Assembly: GCF_007990265.1 (NCBI RefSeq) | Contig: NZ_BJWH01000017.1 | Coordinates: 30,072-94,071 of the forward strand | DNA length: 64,000 nt | Direction: 5' to 3' | DNA from: Cellulomonas terrae | GTDB lineage: Bacteria > Actinomycetota > Actinomycetes > Actinomycetales > Cellulomonadaceae | Shown: piece by piece, positions 14,392 to 25,159 of the stretch | Position numbering within the stretch: position 1 is the stretch's first letter | Layout of the letters: the number at the start of each line of letters is the position of its first letter | Position numbers and translations under genes: made by a program | The notes under the pieces: generated by a model | What the model saw: only the letters and a program-made list of their open reading frames with translations | The model's database searches: none | What the model was told of the DNA's origin: nothing

Positions 14392-15738
14392 ATGACGCAG
14401 GAGCCCTCGCCGGTCGTGACGTCGGAGGAGCCGTTCCGGGTCCCCGTGCTGAACCTGCTCCGGCTGGCGGTGCCGGCCGTGCTGGTCGGGATCGGGTCCG
14501 CGCTGACGCTGCTCGGGCTCAGCCGTCTCGCGGGTCTGCTGGAGCACTGGATCTGGGACGACCTCAGCGCGGCGCTCGGGGTCTCGTCGGACTCCGCGCT
14601 GTGGATCATCGGAGTGCTGACGGCGACGGGCCTGCTCATCGGGCTCGTCGTCCGGTACGCGCCGGGCCACGCGGGCCCGGACCCGGCAACCCTCGAGCTC
14701 GTCGCGGAGCCGCTGCCGCTGCGGGTGCTGCCCGGACTGGCGGTGGCGCTGGTCCTGATGCTCGCGGGCGGGGTGAGCCTGGGCCCGGAGAACCCGATCA
14801 TCGGCATCAACGTGGGGCTCGCGGTCGGCATCGGGATGCGGTTCCTGCCGAAGGTGAAGGCGCCGATCTGGCTGATGATGGCGGTCGCGGGGACCATCGG
14901 GGCGATGTTCGGCACGCCCGTCGCGGCGGGCCTGCTGTTCTCGGAGCTGGACCCGGGCGACCGGCGCATCCCGCTGTGGGACCGGCTGTTCCCGCCGCTC
15001 GTAGCGGCCACCGCGGGGTCACTGACGATGATGCAGCTGGAGGACCTCGACCTCGCCGTGGACGTCCCCGCGTACACGTACGGCGGCCTGGACGACCTCG
15101 GCCTCGCGGTGCTGATCGCGCTCGGCTCGGCAGTGCTCGGGCTGGTCGCCGTGTACCTGTTCGTGCCCATGCACCGGCTCTTCCGACGCATCGGCCACCC
15201 GGTTCTCATGCTCACCACGGGCGGCCTGATCCTGGGCCTGCTCGGCGCGCTCGGCGGCGAGGTCACGCTGTTCAAGGGCCTCACGCAGATGCAGGAGCTG
15301 CCCGGGCTGGCCGCGACGACCACCGCTCTCGGCTTCCTCGCGATGGCCGGCATCAAGCTGCTCGCGATGCTCGTCGCGGCCACGTCCGGGTTCCGCGGCG
15401 GCCGCATCTTCCCGGCGCTGTTCGTCGGGGTCGCGCTCGGGTTCGCCATCCACCAGGCCTTCGACGGGATCCCGCTGGCCCTCGCCGTCTCGGCCGCGGT
15501 GGTCGGCATCGTCGTCGCCGCCACCCGCAACGGCTGGCTGAGCATCTTCATGGCCGTCGCGGTGGTGCCGCAGGTGACGCTGCTGGTCCCGATCGTGCTG
15601 GCGACGCTCACGGCGTGGCTCGTCGTGACCAACCGGCCGGCGCTCGTGGCACCCGCGGAGCCCACCGCCCCCGCGGAGCCCGCAGCACCCGCGGAGCCCT
15701 CGGGTCCCGCGCCGGACGCTCCTCGCGTCAGCCCGTGA
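14392..15738 (+). CDS. ClC-type voltage-gated chloride channel/ion channel family protein
   Basis: A 448-residue membrane protein with ten or more hydrophobic segments. LGPENPIIGINVGL at about 128-141 corresponds to the GxEGP selectivity segment of ClC proteins with Asn in place of Gly, and TSGFRGGRIFPALFVG at about 331-346 corresponds to the GxFxP segment. The variant resembles the YfeO-like bacterial branch whose transport activity is untested. GAAGGAG sits 7 nt before the ATG. The last 30 residues are a Pro/Ala/Glu repeat (APAEPTAPAEP) that probably forms a flexible cytoplasmic tail. The end overlaps the convergent BrkB gene by 11 bp. Confidence 0.85.
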   Translation: MTQEPSPVVTSEEPFRVPVLNLLRLAVPAVLVGIGSALTLLGLSRLAGLLEHWIWDDLSAALGVSSDSALWIIGVLTATGLLIGLVVRYAPGHAGPDPATLELVAEPLPLRVLPGLAVALVLMLAGGVSLGPENPIIGINVGLAVGIGMRFLPKVKAPIWLMMAVAGTIGAMFGTPVAAGLLFSELDPGDRRIPLWDRLFPPLVAATAGSLTMMQLEDLDLAVDVPAYTYGGLDDLGLAVLIALGSAVLGLVAVYLFVPMHRLFRRIGHPVLMLTTGGLILGLLGALGGEVTLFKGLTQMQELPGLAATTTALGFLAMAGIKLLAMLVAATSGFRGGRIFPALFVGVALGFAIHQAFDGIPLALAVSAAVVGIVVAATRNGWLSIFMAVAVVPQVTLLVPIVLATLTAWLVVTNRPALVAPAEPTAPAEPAAPAEPSGPAPDAPRVSP

Positions 15739-16612
15739 CCACGCGGGGCGCGGTGGCGCTGTCGTTCCGGCGGCCGCGGACCAGGCGGCCGAGCGCGCTC
15801 TCGTCCTCGGCGCACGCGCGGCCCACCACGGTGGCCAGCACCAGCGCGAAGCTGAACGCGAACAGCCAGCCGATGTAGGCGAACACCAGTCCGAGCACCC
15901 CGTACTGCCGCGCCCCGGACTCCAGGACGATCGGCAGGTACACGATGCCGACCACGTTCAGGACGCACATGAGCACCGCGGTCACGGCACCGGTGAAGGC
16001 GAGGGCGCGCAGCGGGATCGTCGCGCGCAGCAGCGCCCACGGCACGTATGTCCAGACGACGGTCCAGACGATCAGGCGCAGGACGAAGTCCCAGACCTGC
16101 GGCAGCGGGACCCCCTCCGTCGCCTCGCGCATCAGGCCCAGCAGCGCGACCGCGAGCACGACCGCGAGCACGGTCGCCACCCACCGCCACGCCGACCGCA
16201 GCCCCGGCCGCGGGACGTGCCACACCTTCGCGTACATGCGCTCGAGGGCTCGGGAGTAGGCGGTGGCGCTGAGCACGGCCACGAGCAGGCCGAGCACGCC
16301 GACGCTGCTGCCCACCGTGACGTCCGTCGTGACGCTGTCGGCGACCGCGTCACGGGTGGCGTCGGACAGTCCCATCGCGTCGGCCATGAACCTGCCGAAG
16401 CCCGGTTCGGTCGGCCGGAACGCCGCGATCACGATCATCACCGGCACGACGGAGACGAAGGCCTGCGCCGCCAGCGTCATCGCGCGGTCGAACGGCTCGA
16501 TGGCGACGAACCCGTCGATCGTGCGCTGCACCAGCCGGCCCAGCGGGGTGCGGCGGTAGCGCGCCGCGATCCGCAGGGCGCGCCGCCGCGCACGCTCGAG
16601 GGTGGTGGTCAC
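15728..16612 (-). CDS. YihY/BrkB family membrane protein
   Basis: A 294-residue protein with six to seven transmembrane segments. The N-terminal [25 protein letters not shown] at about 41-65 and the central [21 protein letters not shown] segment (about 115-135) are characteristic of the YihY/BrkB family, once linked to serum resistance and to an RNase BN misassignment. Its real activity is unknown, possibly envelope lipid transport. The GTG start overlaps the stop codon of the upstream hydrolase gene (GTGA), so the two are translationally coupled. The C-terminus is charged and cytoplasmic. Confidence 0.85.
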   Translation of the reverse strand: MTTTLERARRRALRIAARYRRTPLGRLVQRTIDGFVAIEPFDRAMTLAAQAFVSVVPVMIVIAAFRPTEPGFGRFMADAMGLSDATRDAVADSVTTDVTVGSSVGVLGLLVAVLSATAYSRALERMYAKVWHVPRPGLRSAWRWVATVLAVVLAVALLGLMREATEGVPLPQVWDFVLRLIVWTVVWTYVPWALLRATIPLRALAFTGAVTAVLMCVLNVVGIVYLPIVLESGARQYGVLGLVFAYIGWLFAFSFALVLATVVGRACAEDESALGRLVRGRRNDSATAPRVVTG

Positions 16613-17562
16613 GGCAGGCGGGCGTCCAGGAACGCGAGGACCTCCGCGACGTAGGTGTCGCGGGCGGGCGCGGGGGACAGGGCCAGGTCGTGCGCGCCGC
16701 CGGGGACCTCGACGAACGTGACGTCGGGCCCGAGGTTCGGCGCGAGCCGCTTCATGTCCGCGACGTCGAGCACCGAGTCAGTGGTCAGCAGGGCGTCGTG
16801 CCAGACGTCGTCCGGGCCGGACGCGTCGGACGCCAGGAGCAGCACGGGGACGTCGATGTCCAGGCCGCGGGCGACACGGGCGTGGCCGCGGCGCACGGTC
16901 CGGCCGAACCCGGCGCGCGCCGGGAACCCGTCGAGCGGCTTCCACGCCAGGTCGTACGACCACTCGCCGCCAGTCCCCTCGTGCAGGGCGCGCCCGTAGT
17001 ACGGAGCGATCCCGTCGACGACGAGGTCGGGGGCGACCTTCCCGACGAGGTCGAGCGCGCGCGTGACCACCGTGCGCTTGAACCAGGAGCCGCGCAGGTC
17101 CAGCCACGGGCTGTTGAGCACGAGCGCGTCGATGAGGCCCTCGCCGCGGCGCGCGTCGGCCCACAGGGAGGTGACCAGGCCGCCCATCGAGTGGCCCAGC
17201 AGGACGACCTGGTCGTGGTCGGCCCGGATCAGCCGGATCGCCGCGTCGATCTCCTCCGCGAACGCACCCAGGTTCGTGACGTGGTTCGGCGGGCGGCCGT
17301 CGCGGATGGACCGGCCGTAGTCGCGCAGGTCGAGCGCGTAGACGTCGTACCCGTGGGCGGCGAGGGCGTCGGCGAACTGCGTGTGGAAGAAGTAGTCGAC
17401 GAATCCGTGCACGTAGAGGAGGGCTCGTCTGCTGTCGGTGCCCTCACGATGGACCAGAGTGGCAACCGGGTCAGGCGTCCTGCCGTCGGGGCGCAGGGGG
17501 AGGGTGCGGGCGGTCCAGCCGGGTCCGAGCACATCAGGGAGCGCGTCGCCGTCGTCGGTCAT
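16609..17562 (-). CDS. Alpha/beta hydrolase (serine aminopeptidase/lysophospholipase type)
   Basis: A 317-residue hydrolase of the Hydrolase_4 type. The strand [22 protein letters not shown] contains the HG oxyanion motif (about 47-48), LDLRDYGRS the GxS-preceding loop, and [16 protein letters not shown] (about 116-131) the GHSMG nucleophile elbow with the catalytic serine. An Asp in [13 protein letters not shown] and the His in [11 protein letters not shown] complete a plausible triad. No signal peptide is visible, so a cytoplasmic enzyme acting on acyl esters such as monoglycerides or lysophospholipids is likely. It is followed by the coupled BrkB-family gene and diverges from clpB. Confidence 0.87.
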   Translation of the reverse strand: MTDDGDALPDVLGPGWTARTLPLRPDGRTPDPVATLVHREGTDSRRALLYVHGFVDYFFHTQFADALAAHGYDVYALDLRDYGRSIRDGRPPNHVTNLGAFAEEIDAAIRLIRADHDQVVLLGHSMGGLVTSLWADARRGEGLIDALVLNSPWLDLRGSWFKRTVVTRALDLVGKVAPDLVVDGIAPYYGRALHEGTGGEWSYDLAWKPLDGFPARAGFGRTVRRGHARVARGLDIDVPVLLLASDASGPDDVWHDALLTTDSVLDVADMKRLAPNLGPDVTFVEVPGGAHDLALSPAPARDTYVAEVLAFLDARLP

Positions 17563-17598
17563 GGCGTGATGGTCGCACGCGAACGGCTGCTCCGTAGA

Positions 17599-17619
17599 GT
17601 TGAGCGGAATAGACTCAAC
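17599..17619. promoter_or_regulatory. HAIR-like HspR operator of clpB
   Basis: GTTGAGC-N7-ACTCAAC, compared with the HAIR consensus CTTGAGT-N7-ACTCAAG, matches 11 of 14 arm positions with exactly 7 bp between arms. HspR represses clpB and dnaK operons from such sites in Streptomyces and Mycobacterium. The centre lies about 56 bp before the clpB start codon. Confidence 0.75.
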
Positions 17620-17632
17620 TTCGGCCGTCGTT
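17606..17632 (+). promoter_or_regulatory. SigR/SigH-type promoter of clpB
   Basis: GGAAT (17606-17610) and GTT (17630-17632) are 19 bp apart, the pattern of actinobacterial SigR/SigH stress promoters (GGAAT-N18/19-GTT). The -35 element occupies the 7-bp spacer of the HAIR-like operator, so bound HspR would cover it. Confidence 0.6.
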
Positions 17633-17664
17633 GCGACAAGCAGTCGATTCACTCAGGAGGTCAT

Positions 17665-20253
<2,589 letters not shown>

Positions 20254-20282
20254 CCACCGGGCAGGACTGGCATCCTGGGTCC

Positions 20283-20903
20283 ATGACGACCGAGGCCCCC
20301 ACCAGCGCGAGGTCGGGGGGCTACGCCAAGGGTCGTGCCACCCGCGAGGAGATCCTCGACGCCGCCATGCAGGTCTTCGGTGAGGTGGGGTACCGCACGG
20401 CGTCGCTGCGCGAGGTGGCGGCCCGCGTCGGCATCTCCCACCCGGGCCTGCTGCACCACTTCTCCAGCAAGGCGGTCCTGCTGGCGGCGGTGCTCGAGCG
20501 TCGCGACGAGGTCGACGACGCCGCGTTCGAGGCCGACCTCGCCGCCGGGTACGACTACGTCGACGCGATGGTGCGGGTCATCGAGCGCAACGCGTCGCGC
20601 CCCGGGATCGTCGAGCTGTTCGCGACGCTGTCCGCGGAGGCGACGTCGCCGGACCACCCTGCGCACGCGTACTTCCAGGCGCGGTACCGGCGGGTGGTCG
20701 ACGCCGGCCGCGCCGAGTTCGAGCGCCGTCGGGTCGCGGGCGAGCTCCGCCCCGGCGTCGACCCCCTGACCGCGGCACGCCTGACCGTCGCGGTCATGGA
20801 CGGGATGCAGATCCAGTGGCTCCTGTCGGCGGACGCCCCGGAGCCGCGCCCGGACATGGCGACGACGCTGCGCGCCCACGTCGCCACGCTGCTCACGGAC
20901 TGA
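20283..20903 (+). CDS. TetR family regulator (paired with GH3)
   Basis: A 206-residue regulator. The DNA-binding domain spans about 18-65, with the recognition region SLREVAARVGISHPGLLHHFSSK. The C-terminal ligand domain ends in VAVMDGMQIQWLL. It resembles the TetR at 58891-59544 closely in both parts (shared xHHFxSKxxLLxxVLExRD and MDGxQxQWLL), and both sit beside a GH3 gene, so the two are probably paralogues controlling beta-glucosidase genes. Here the arrangement is convergent instead of divergent. It follows clpB by 29 bp; CATCCT 7 nt before the ATG may be its own -10 box. Confidence 0.88.
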   Translation: MTTEAPTSARSGGYAKGRATREEILDAAMQVFGEVGYRTASLREVAARVGISHPGLLHHFSSKAVLLAAVLERRDEVDDAAFEADLAAGYDYVDAMVRVIERNASRPGIVELFATLSAEATSPDHPAHAYFQARYRRVVDAGRAEFERRRVAGELRPGVDPLTAARLTVAVMDGMQIQWLLSADAPEPRPDMATTLRAHVATLLTD

Positions 20904-20918
20904 CGCGCGTCGCCACGA

Positions 20919-20967
20919 CGAGCGCGGCAGTCGGAGCTGCCGTCCTCGTCGCAGACTGCCGCGCTCG
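20919..20967. terminator. Bidirectional hairpin terminator between tetR and GH3
   Basis: CGAGCGCGGCAGTC and GACTGCCGCGCTCG form a perfect 14-bp stem around a 21-nt loop; the loop has a second AGCTGCC segment that can pair with the left arm. It lies between two convergent stop codons and can serve both strands. Confidence 0.7.
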
Positions 20968-20982
20968 CGGGGGTGCGCCCGG

Positions 20983-23223
20983 TCAGCCCGCTGCGGCCTT
21001 GGTGACCAGGGTGTCCAGGACGTCGCGGTCGAAGCCGGACAGGCCGAAGTCGGCGATGACCTTCGCCGGCATCTGCAGGATCATCGCCTGCATCGTGTCG
21101 TCCAGCGGCGGGGTGTCGGCGGGCGGCACCAGGGCAGCCCGCAGGAGCGGCCCTCCGACGGGGTGGGCGAACCACTCCGCGACCGTCGACATCGGCGTGA
21201 GCTCGCCCCAGAGCGGCTCGCCCTCGACCGTGAGCGACACCGACCCGCGCAGGTCACGCGACGACGCGCCGACCTCGACGACGAACTCCCCGCCCTCGAC
21301 CACCCAGCGGTGCAGGCCGGGGTGCCAGTACGACAGGTCGCGCGCGACCAGGTCGAACGACACCTCCCGGGACTCGCCGGGCTCCAGGAGCACCTTGGTG
21401 AACGCCTTGAGCTCGCGGGTGGGGCGCTGGACGGACGCCTCGGGGTCGCGCACGTAGACCTGGACCACCTCGGCGCCCGCGACGGGGCCGGTGTTGGTGA
21501 TCGTCGCGCGCACGGTGACGTCCGTCCCGGCAGCGGACGCGGTGATCGAGTCGTACGCGAAGGTCGTGTACGACAGCCCGTGGCCGAACGGGTAGGCCAC
21601 GTCCATCGCGCGCGTGTCGTACCAGCGGTAGCCCACCAGGACGCCCTCGCCGTACCGGACGACGCCGCCCTCGCCCGGGAAGTTCCCGAACGCCGGGGTG
21701 TCCTCGATGCGGTGCGGGAGGGTCTCGGTGAGCTTGCCGGAGGGGACGCGGACGCCCAGCAGCAGGTCCGCGACGGCCGAGCCGCCCGCCTGCCCGCTGA
21801 GCCACGTCTCGAGGATCGCGGGGGCCAGGTCGTGCCACCCGGACACGCTGACCGCCGAGCCGTTGGCGAGCACGACGACGACCCGGGGGTTGACCGTGGC
21901 GACCGCACGCAGGAGGGCGACCTGGTTCTCTGGCAGGCCGAGGCGAGGCCGGTCGTAGCCCTCGGACTCGTCGGGACCGGGCAGCCCGAGGAACACCACG
22001 ACGGTCCCGGCCTCGCGCGCGACCGACACCGCCTCGGCGAGCAGCTCGTCGTCGGAACCCGCCGGCCCGCCCGCGACGGTGAACCCGGCCGCGAACGGCA
22101 CGTCGGCACCGGCTGCGCGCAGCGCGTCGAGCGGGGCGTCGAGCCGCGTCGGCCTGACCTGCGAGGACCCGGCGCCCTGGTAGCGCGGCGTGCGTGCGAA
22201 CTCGCCGATGACGGCGACGCCCTCGGTCGAGGCGAGCGGGAGCAGCCCGCCCTCGTTCTTCAGCAGCACCGATCCGGCGGCGGCGGCGTCGCGGGCCAGC
22301 GCGTGATGGGCGTCGACGTCGTACGTGTCCTGCGTGGCGAGGGCGGGCAGGCTCTGCGCGACGAGCCGGAGCACGCGCCGCGCGGCCACGTCGAGCACCG
22401 CCTCGTCCAGCGACCCGTCCCGGACGGCGGCCACGACCTGGTCGTCGGGACGCGTCCCCGCCGACGGCATCTGCAGGTCGAGCCCTGCGGCGAGCGCGGG
22501 GACGCGGTCGTGCACGGCACCCCAGTCGGACACGACGAGGCCCTCGAACGCCCACTCGTCGCGCAGGATCGCGGTGAGCAGCTCGTGGTGCTCGGACGCG
22601 TACGTGCCGTTGACCTTGTTGTACGAGCACATGACGGTCCAGGGCTGGGCGGTGGTCACGACGCGCTCGAACGCGGGCAGGTAGATCTCGCGCAGGGTCC
22701 GCTCGTCGACCTCGGCGGACACGCGCATGCGGTCCGTCTCCTGGTTGTTCGCCGCGTAGTGCTTGAGCGAGGTGCCGACGCCCTGGCTCTGGATGCCGCG
22801 CACGATCGCGGCAGCCAGCGCGCCTGCGACCACCGGGTCCTCCGAGACGTACTCGAAGTTGCGTCCGCACAGGGGAGTGCGCTTGATGTTGACGCCCGGG
22901 CCCAGCAGGACGGAGACGTCGTTCGCGCGCGTCTCGCGGCCGAGCGCCTCGCCGACGCGGGTGAGCAGGTCGACGTCCCACGACGAGCCCAGCGCCGCCG
23001 CGGTGGGGAAGCACGTCGCGGGCACCGAGTCGCCGAGGTCGAGCTGGTCGCCGTCGTCCGCGGGCTTGCGCAGGCCGTGCGGGCCGTCCGCGACCATCAC
23101 CGCGGGGACTCCTGCACGCTCGACGGCCTGGGTGTGCCAGAAGTCGGAGCCCGACGTCAGGGACGCCTTCTCCTCCAGGGTGAGCCGTGCCAGGACATGG
23201 TCGACGTCGAAGACCTGCGACAT
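20983..23223 (-). CDS. GH3 beta-glucosidase
   Basis: A 746-residue glycoside hydrolase family 3 enzyme with an (alpha/beta)8 domain followed by an (alpha/beta)6 sandwich and a fibronectin-III-like domain (about 565-640). LGPGVNIKRTPLCGRNFEYVSEDP (about 107-130) and SLKHYAANNQETDRMRVSAE hold the substrate-binding KH and R/N residues; GLVVSDWGAVH places the nucleophile Asp at about 233. No signal peptide is present, so it should cleave imported cello- or other beta-oligosaccharides in the cytoplasm. GAGGAGG sits about 10 nt before the ATG. A TTACCA / TAGGGT promoter (17-bp spacer) with a palindrome over the -35 box precedes it. Confidence 0.93.
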   Translation of the reverse strand: MSQVFDVDHVLARLTLEEKASLTSGSDFWHTQAVERAGVPAVMVADGPHGLRKPADDGDQLDLGDSVPATCFPTAAALGSSWDVDLLTRVGEALGRETRANDVSVLLGPGVNIKRTPLCGRNFEYVSEDPVVAGALAAAIVRGIQSQGVGTSLKHYAANNQETDRMRVSAEVDERTLREIYLPAFERVVTTAQPWTVMCSYNKVNGTYASEHHELLTAILRDEWAFEGLVVSDWGAVHDRVPALAAGLDLQMPSAGTRPDDQVVAAVRDGSLDEAVLDVAARRVLRLVAQSLPALATQDTYDVDAHHALARDAAAAGSVLLKNEGGLLPLASTEGVAVIGEFARTPRYQGAGSSQVRPTRLDAPLDALRAAGADVPFAAGFTVAGGPAGSDDELLAEAVSVAREAGTVVVFLGLPGPDESEGYDRPRLGLPENQVALLRAVATVNPRVVVVLANGSAVSVSGWHDLAPAILETWLSGQAGGSAVADLLLGVRVPSGKLTETLPHRIEDTPAFGNFPGEGGVVRYGEGVLVGYRWYDTRAMDVAYPFGHGLSYTTFAYDSITASAAGTDVTVRATITNTGPVAGAEVVQVYVRDPEASVQRPTRELKAFTKVLLEPGESREVSFDLVARDLSYWHPGLHRWVVEGGEFVVEVGASSRDLRGSVSLTVEGEPLWGELTPMSTVAEWFAHPVGGPLLRAALVPPADTPPLDDTMQAMILQMPAKVIADFGLSGFDRDVLDTLVTKAAAG

Positions 23224-23258
23224 TGCCGGGTACCTCCTCGGTGGGGTGCGTCGCCCTC

Positions 23259-23287
23259 ACCCTAGCCGATTCCCTACCACGTGGTAA
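23259..23287 (-). promoter_or_regulatory. Promoter of GH3 beta-glucosidase
   Basis: On the minus strand TTACCA (23287-23282) and TAGGGT (23264-23259) are 17 bp apart, and a start near 23252 would give a roughly 30-nt leader containing the GAGGAGG ribosome binding site. Confidence 0.55.
23275..23286. promoter_or_regulatory. Perfect palindrome over the GH3 -35 region
   Basis: TACCACGTGGTA is a perfect 12-bp palindrome covering most of the -35 box and part of the spacer of the GH3 promoter. Its position fits a repressor operator; the convergent TetR is the nearest candidate regulator. Confidence 0.5.
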
Positions 23288-23290
23288 GTG

Positions 23291-23962
23291 TTAGGGGATC
23301 TGTGCGGTCCCGTCGAGGAAGGAGCCCGTGACCCCGCCGCCGTCGAGCACGGCCAGGCACAGGCCCACCCGGTCGCCGTCCGCCCACGAGCGCTCGGTCG
23401 GCGACCACGTCACCGTGCGCACCCCGGCGGCGACCTCGTCGGCGTCGAGCACGCACGCGCGAGCCACCCGGGCGTCGGCGGACTGCTGGCCCGGCCACAC
23501 CGCGTCCGCGGCGAACGTGAACTCGGTGACCACCTGAGCCTCGTGCGGCTCGGCGCAGGGGACCACCCGCACGGTGCTCACGGGACCGTCGTCCGGCACC
23601 GTGAGCACGCAGTTGCCCGTGACCAGCTGCTGCGCGCGAGCGTCCCGCGCGGCGGGCACGTCCGGCGGCAGCGGGCGCGAAGCCATCACGGTGAGCACGG
23701 CGACCGTCACCCCGACGACCAGCGCGACCGTCCCGACGACACCGAGGACGGCACCGGCGATCGCGAGACCGCGCCCGCGGGTGTGCCGCGACGAGATCCG
23801 CCGGAACGCCACGGCCGCCAGCACCAGCGCCACCGGACCGAGCCCGAGGACCCCGGTGACCAGCGACCAGACCGCGGTCGGCTCGACCGTGGCGCGCGGC
23901 TCCGCCCACCCGGGCGCGTAGTGCGGCTGCGGGTAGCCGTAGGGGTCGCTGGAGTCGCTCAG
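23291..23962 (-). CDS. Septum-formation/DUF4190-type membrane protein, probable CTG start
   Basis: The frame contains a short hydrophilic N-terminus (SDSSDPYGYPQPHYAPGW), two hydrophobic segments joined by RRISSRHTRGRGLAIAG (a DUF4190-like hairpin) and an extracellular domain. In that domain NCVLTVP, VVPCAEPHEAQVV, ARACVLD and VGLCLAVL match the Cys pattern of septum-formation domains. The N-terminal part reads as genuine family sequence, yet the frame has no ATG, GTG or TTG before it. The first in-frame GTG is at 23833, inside the first hydrophobic segment. A CTG at 23962, just after the upstream stop codon, would give 223 residues. I favour that start but it is inferred. Confidence 0.65.
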   Translation of the reverse strand: MSDSSDPYGYPQPHYAPGWAEPRATVEPTAVWSLVTGVLGLGPVALVLAAVAFRRISSRHTRGRGLAIAGAVLGVVGTVALVVGVTVAVLTVMASRPLPPDVPAARDARAQQLVTGNCVLTVPDDGPVSTVRVVPCAEPHEAQVVTEFTFAADAVWPGQQSADARVARACVLDADEVAAGVRTVTWSPTERSWADGDRVGLCLAVLDGGGVTGSFLDGTAQIP

Positions 23963-23964
23963 GG

Positions 23965-25107
23965 CTACGCCCCAGCGCCGGCGAGCTGGAGCGTGCCGGC
24001 CAGGGCGGACCCGGTCATGCCCGCGTCGTCGCCGTAGTAGACGCAGTAGGCGGACGTGACACCACCGGCGAAGTCGTCGGGGTGCGGGTAGTAGAGCTCG
24101 ACGTTGCCGTCGGCGAAGTACCCGGGGACGAGCGACTCGGTGATGGAGTCACAGGTGTCCCAGGCGTCGTTGAACGCCGTGTCGAACTCGTCGTCGGGGT
24201 CGAGGCTCACCGCGGCCGACATCGGGACGAGGGCGACGACCTCGGCCTCGTGCGGGACGGCGCAGTCGACGGGGTCGGTGTCCGCCATGTCGTACTCCCA
24301 CGCGTACGTGGTCAGGCACGTGCCGGCGGTGAGGTCGGTACGGAGCGCGAAGTCGGGCAGCCCGGAGCTCGCGTCCCCGCCGGTCGCACCGTCCGACCCC
24401 TCCTCGAACCCCTCCTCGAACCCCTGCTCGACGTCGTCCCAGAACCCCGACGAGCTGCCCGCGGTGGCGAACAGCGCCACGACGAAGATGATGTACGCGG
24501 CGATCGCGAGCATGGACAGGATCCCGAACGCGCCGATGGCGATGCCGGCGATGGCCCACCCGCGGCCTGCCTTGCCGTTGACCTTGATGCGCCGCAGCGC
24601 CGCGATGCCCAGCCCGAGCCCGACGGGGCCCGGAAGCCCGCCCAGGAACAGCAGGCCGGCCGTGCTGGTGACGAAGGACGCGATCGCCATGCCCTCGGTG
24701 GGCGGCGTGACGTAGGCCTGCCCGTACCCGTACGGCTGCGCGCCGTACGGCGGCGGCGTCTGCCCGTACCCGGGCGCGCCGTACTGGGCGGCGCCGTACG
24801 GGGGCTGCGGTGCGCCGTACGGGGGCTGCGGTGCGCCGTACTGGGGAGCGCCGTACTGGGGCTGGGGAGTCGTGTACTGCGGTGCGGCACCGTCCTGCGG
24901 CTGGCCGTAGGGGGTCGGAGCCGCGAAGGGGGAGGTCGACGGCAGCGGCTGCGTCGGAGCGGTCTCGCCGACCGGCGTCCGGACCGCCTCGTACCCGCTC
25001 GGCGCCACGGCCTGGGGCGCGTCGGGAGCGAGCGGGACGGTCGGGGCCGGGTCGGGGACGGCGTAGGGGTCGGGAACCGGAGCCGGCCCCCCGGGCTCGT
25101 TGCTCAT
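23965..25107 (-). CDS. DUF4190 domain membrane protein with Pro/Tyr/Gly-rich N-terminus
   Basis: A 380-residue protein. Residues 1-130 are disordered and rich in Pro, Tyr, Gly and Gln, with repeats of the type PQPPYGA. Two hydrophobic segments (about 141-175 and 185-215) with IKVNGKAGRGWAIAGIAIG between them are the DUF4190 hairpin. An acidic linker (EEGFEEGSDG) leads to an extracellular domain with paired cysteines (GTCLTTYAW, DCAVPHEAEVVAL) like the septum-formation domain of the next gene. TAGCGT lies 6 nt before the ATG without a Shine-Dalgarno sequence, so the message is probably leaderless. It is followed after 2 bp by a shorter relative, which suggests a tandem duplication. Confidence 0.85.
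   Translation of the reverse strand: MSNEPGGPAPVPDPYAVPDPAPTVPLAPDAPQAVAPSGYEAVRTPVGETAPTQPLPSTSPFAAPTPYGQPQDGAAPQYTTPQPQYGAPQYGAPQPPYGAPQPPYGAAQYGAPGYGQTPPPYGAQPYGYGQAYVTPPTEGMAIASFVTSTAGLLFLGGLPGPVGLGLGIAALRRIKVNGKAGRGWAIAGIAIGAFGILSMLAIAAYIIFVVALFATAGSSSGFWDDVEQGFEEGFEEGSDGATGGDASSGLPDFALRTDLTAGTCLTTYAWEYDMADTDPVDCAVPHEAEVVALVPMSAAVSLDPDDEFDTAFNDAWDTCDSITESLVPGYFADGNVELYYPHPDDFAGGVTSAYCVYYGDDAGMTGSALAGTLQLAGAGA
24791..24862 (-). repeat. In-gene 21-bp tandem repeats encoding PQPPYGA
   Basis: A 21-bp unit (GCGCCGTACGGGGGCTGCGGT on the plus strand, less its last base for brevity) occurs twice exactly and then degenerates. It encodes the repeated PQPPYGA motif of the DUF4190 protein's disordered N-terminus and may vary in copy number between strains. 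Confidence 0.6.
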
Positions 25108-25159
25108 GCGCGCACGCTAGCCCACCGCGCCGTCGCGGCGACGACGCTTTCCACCGACA

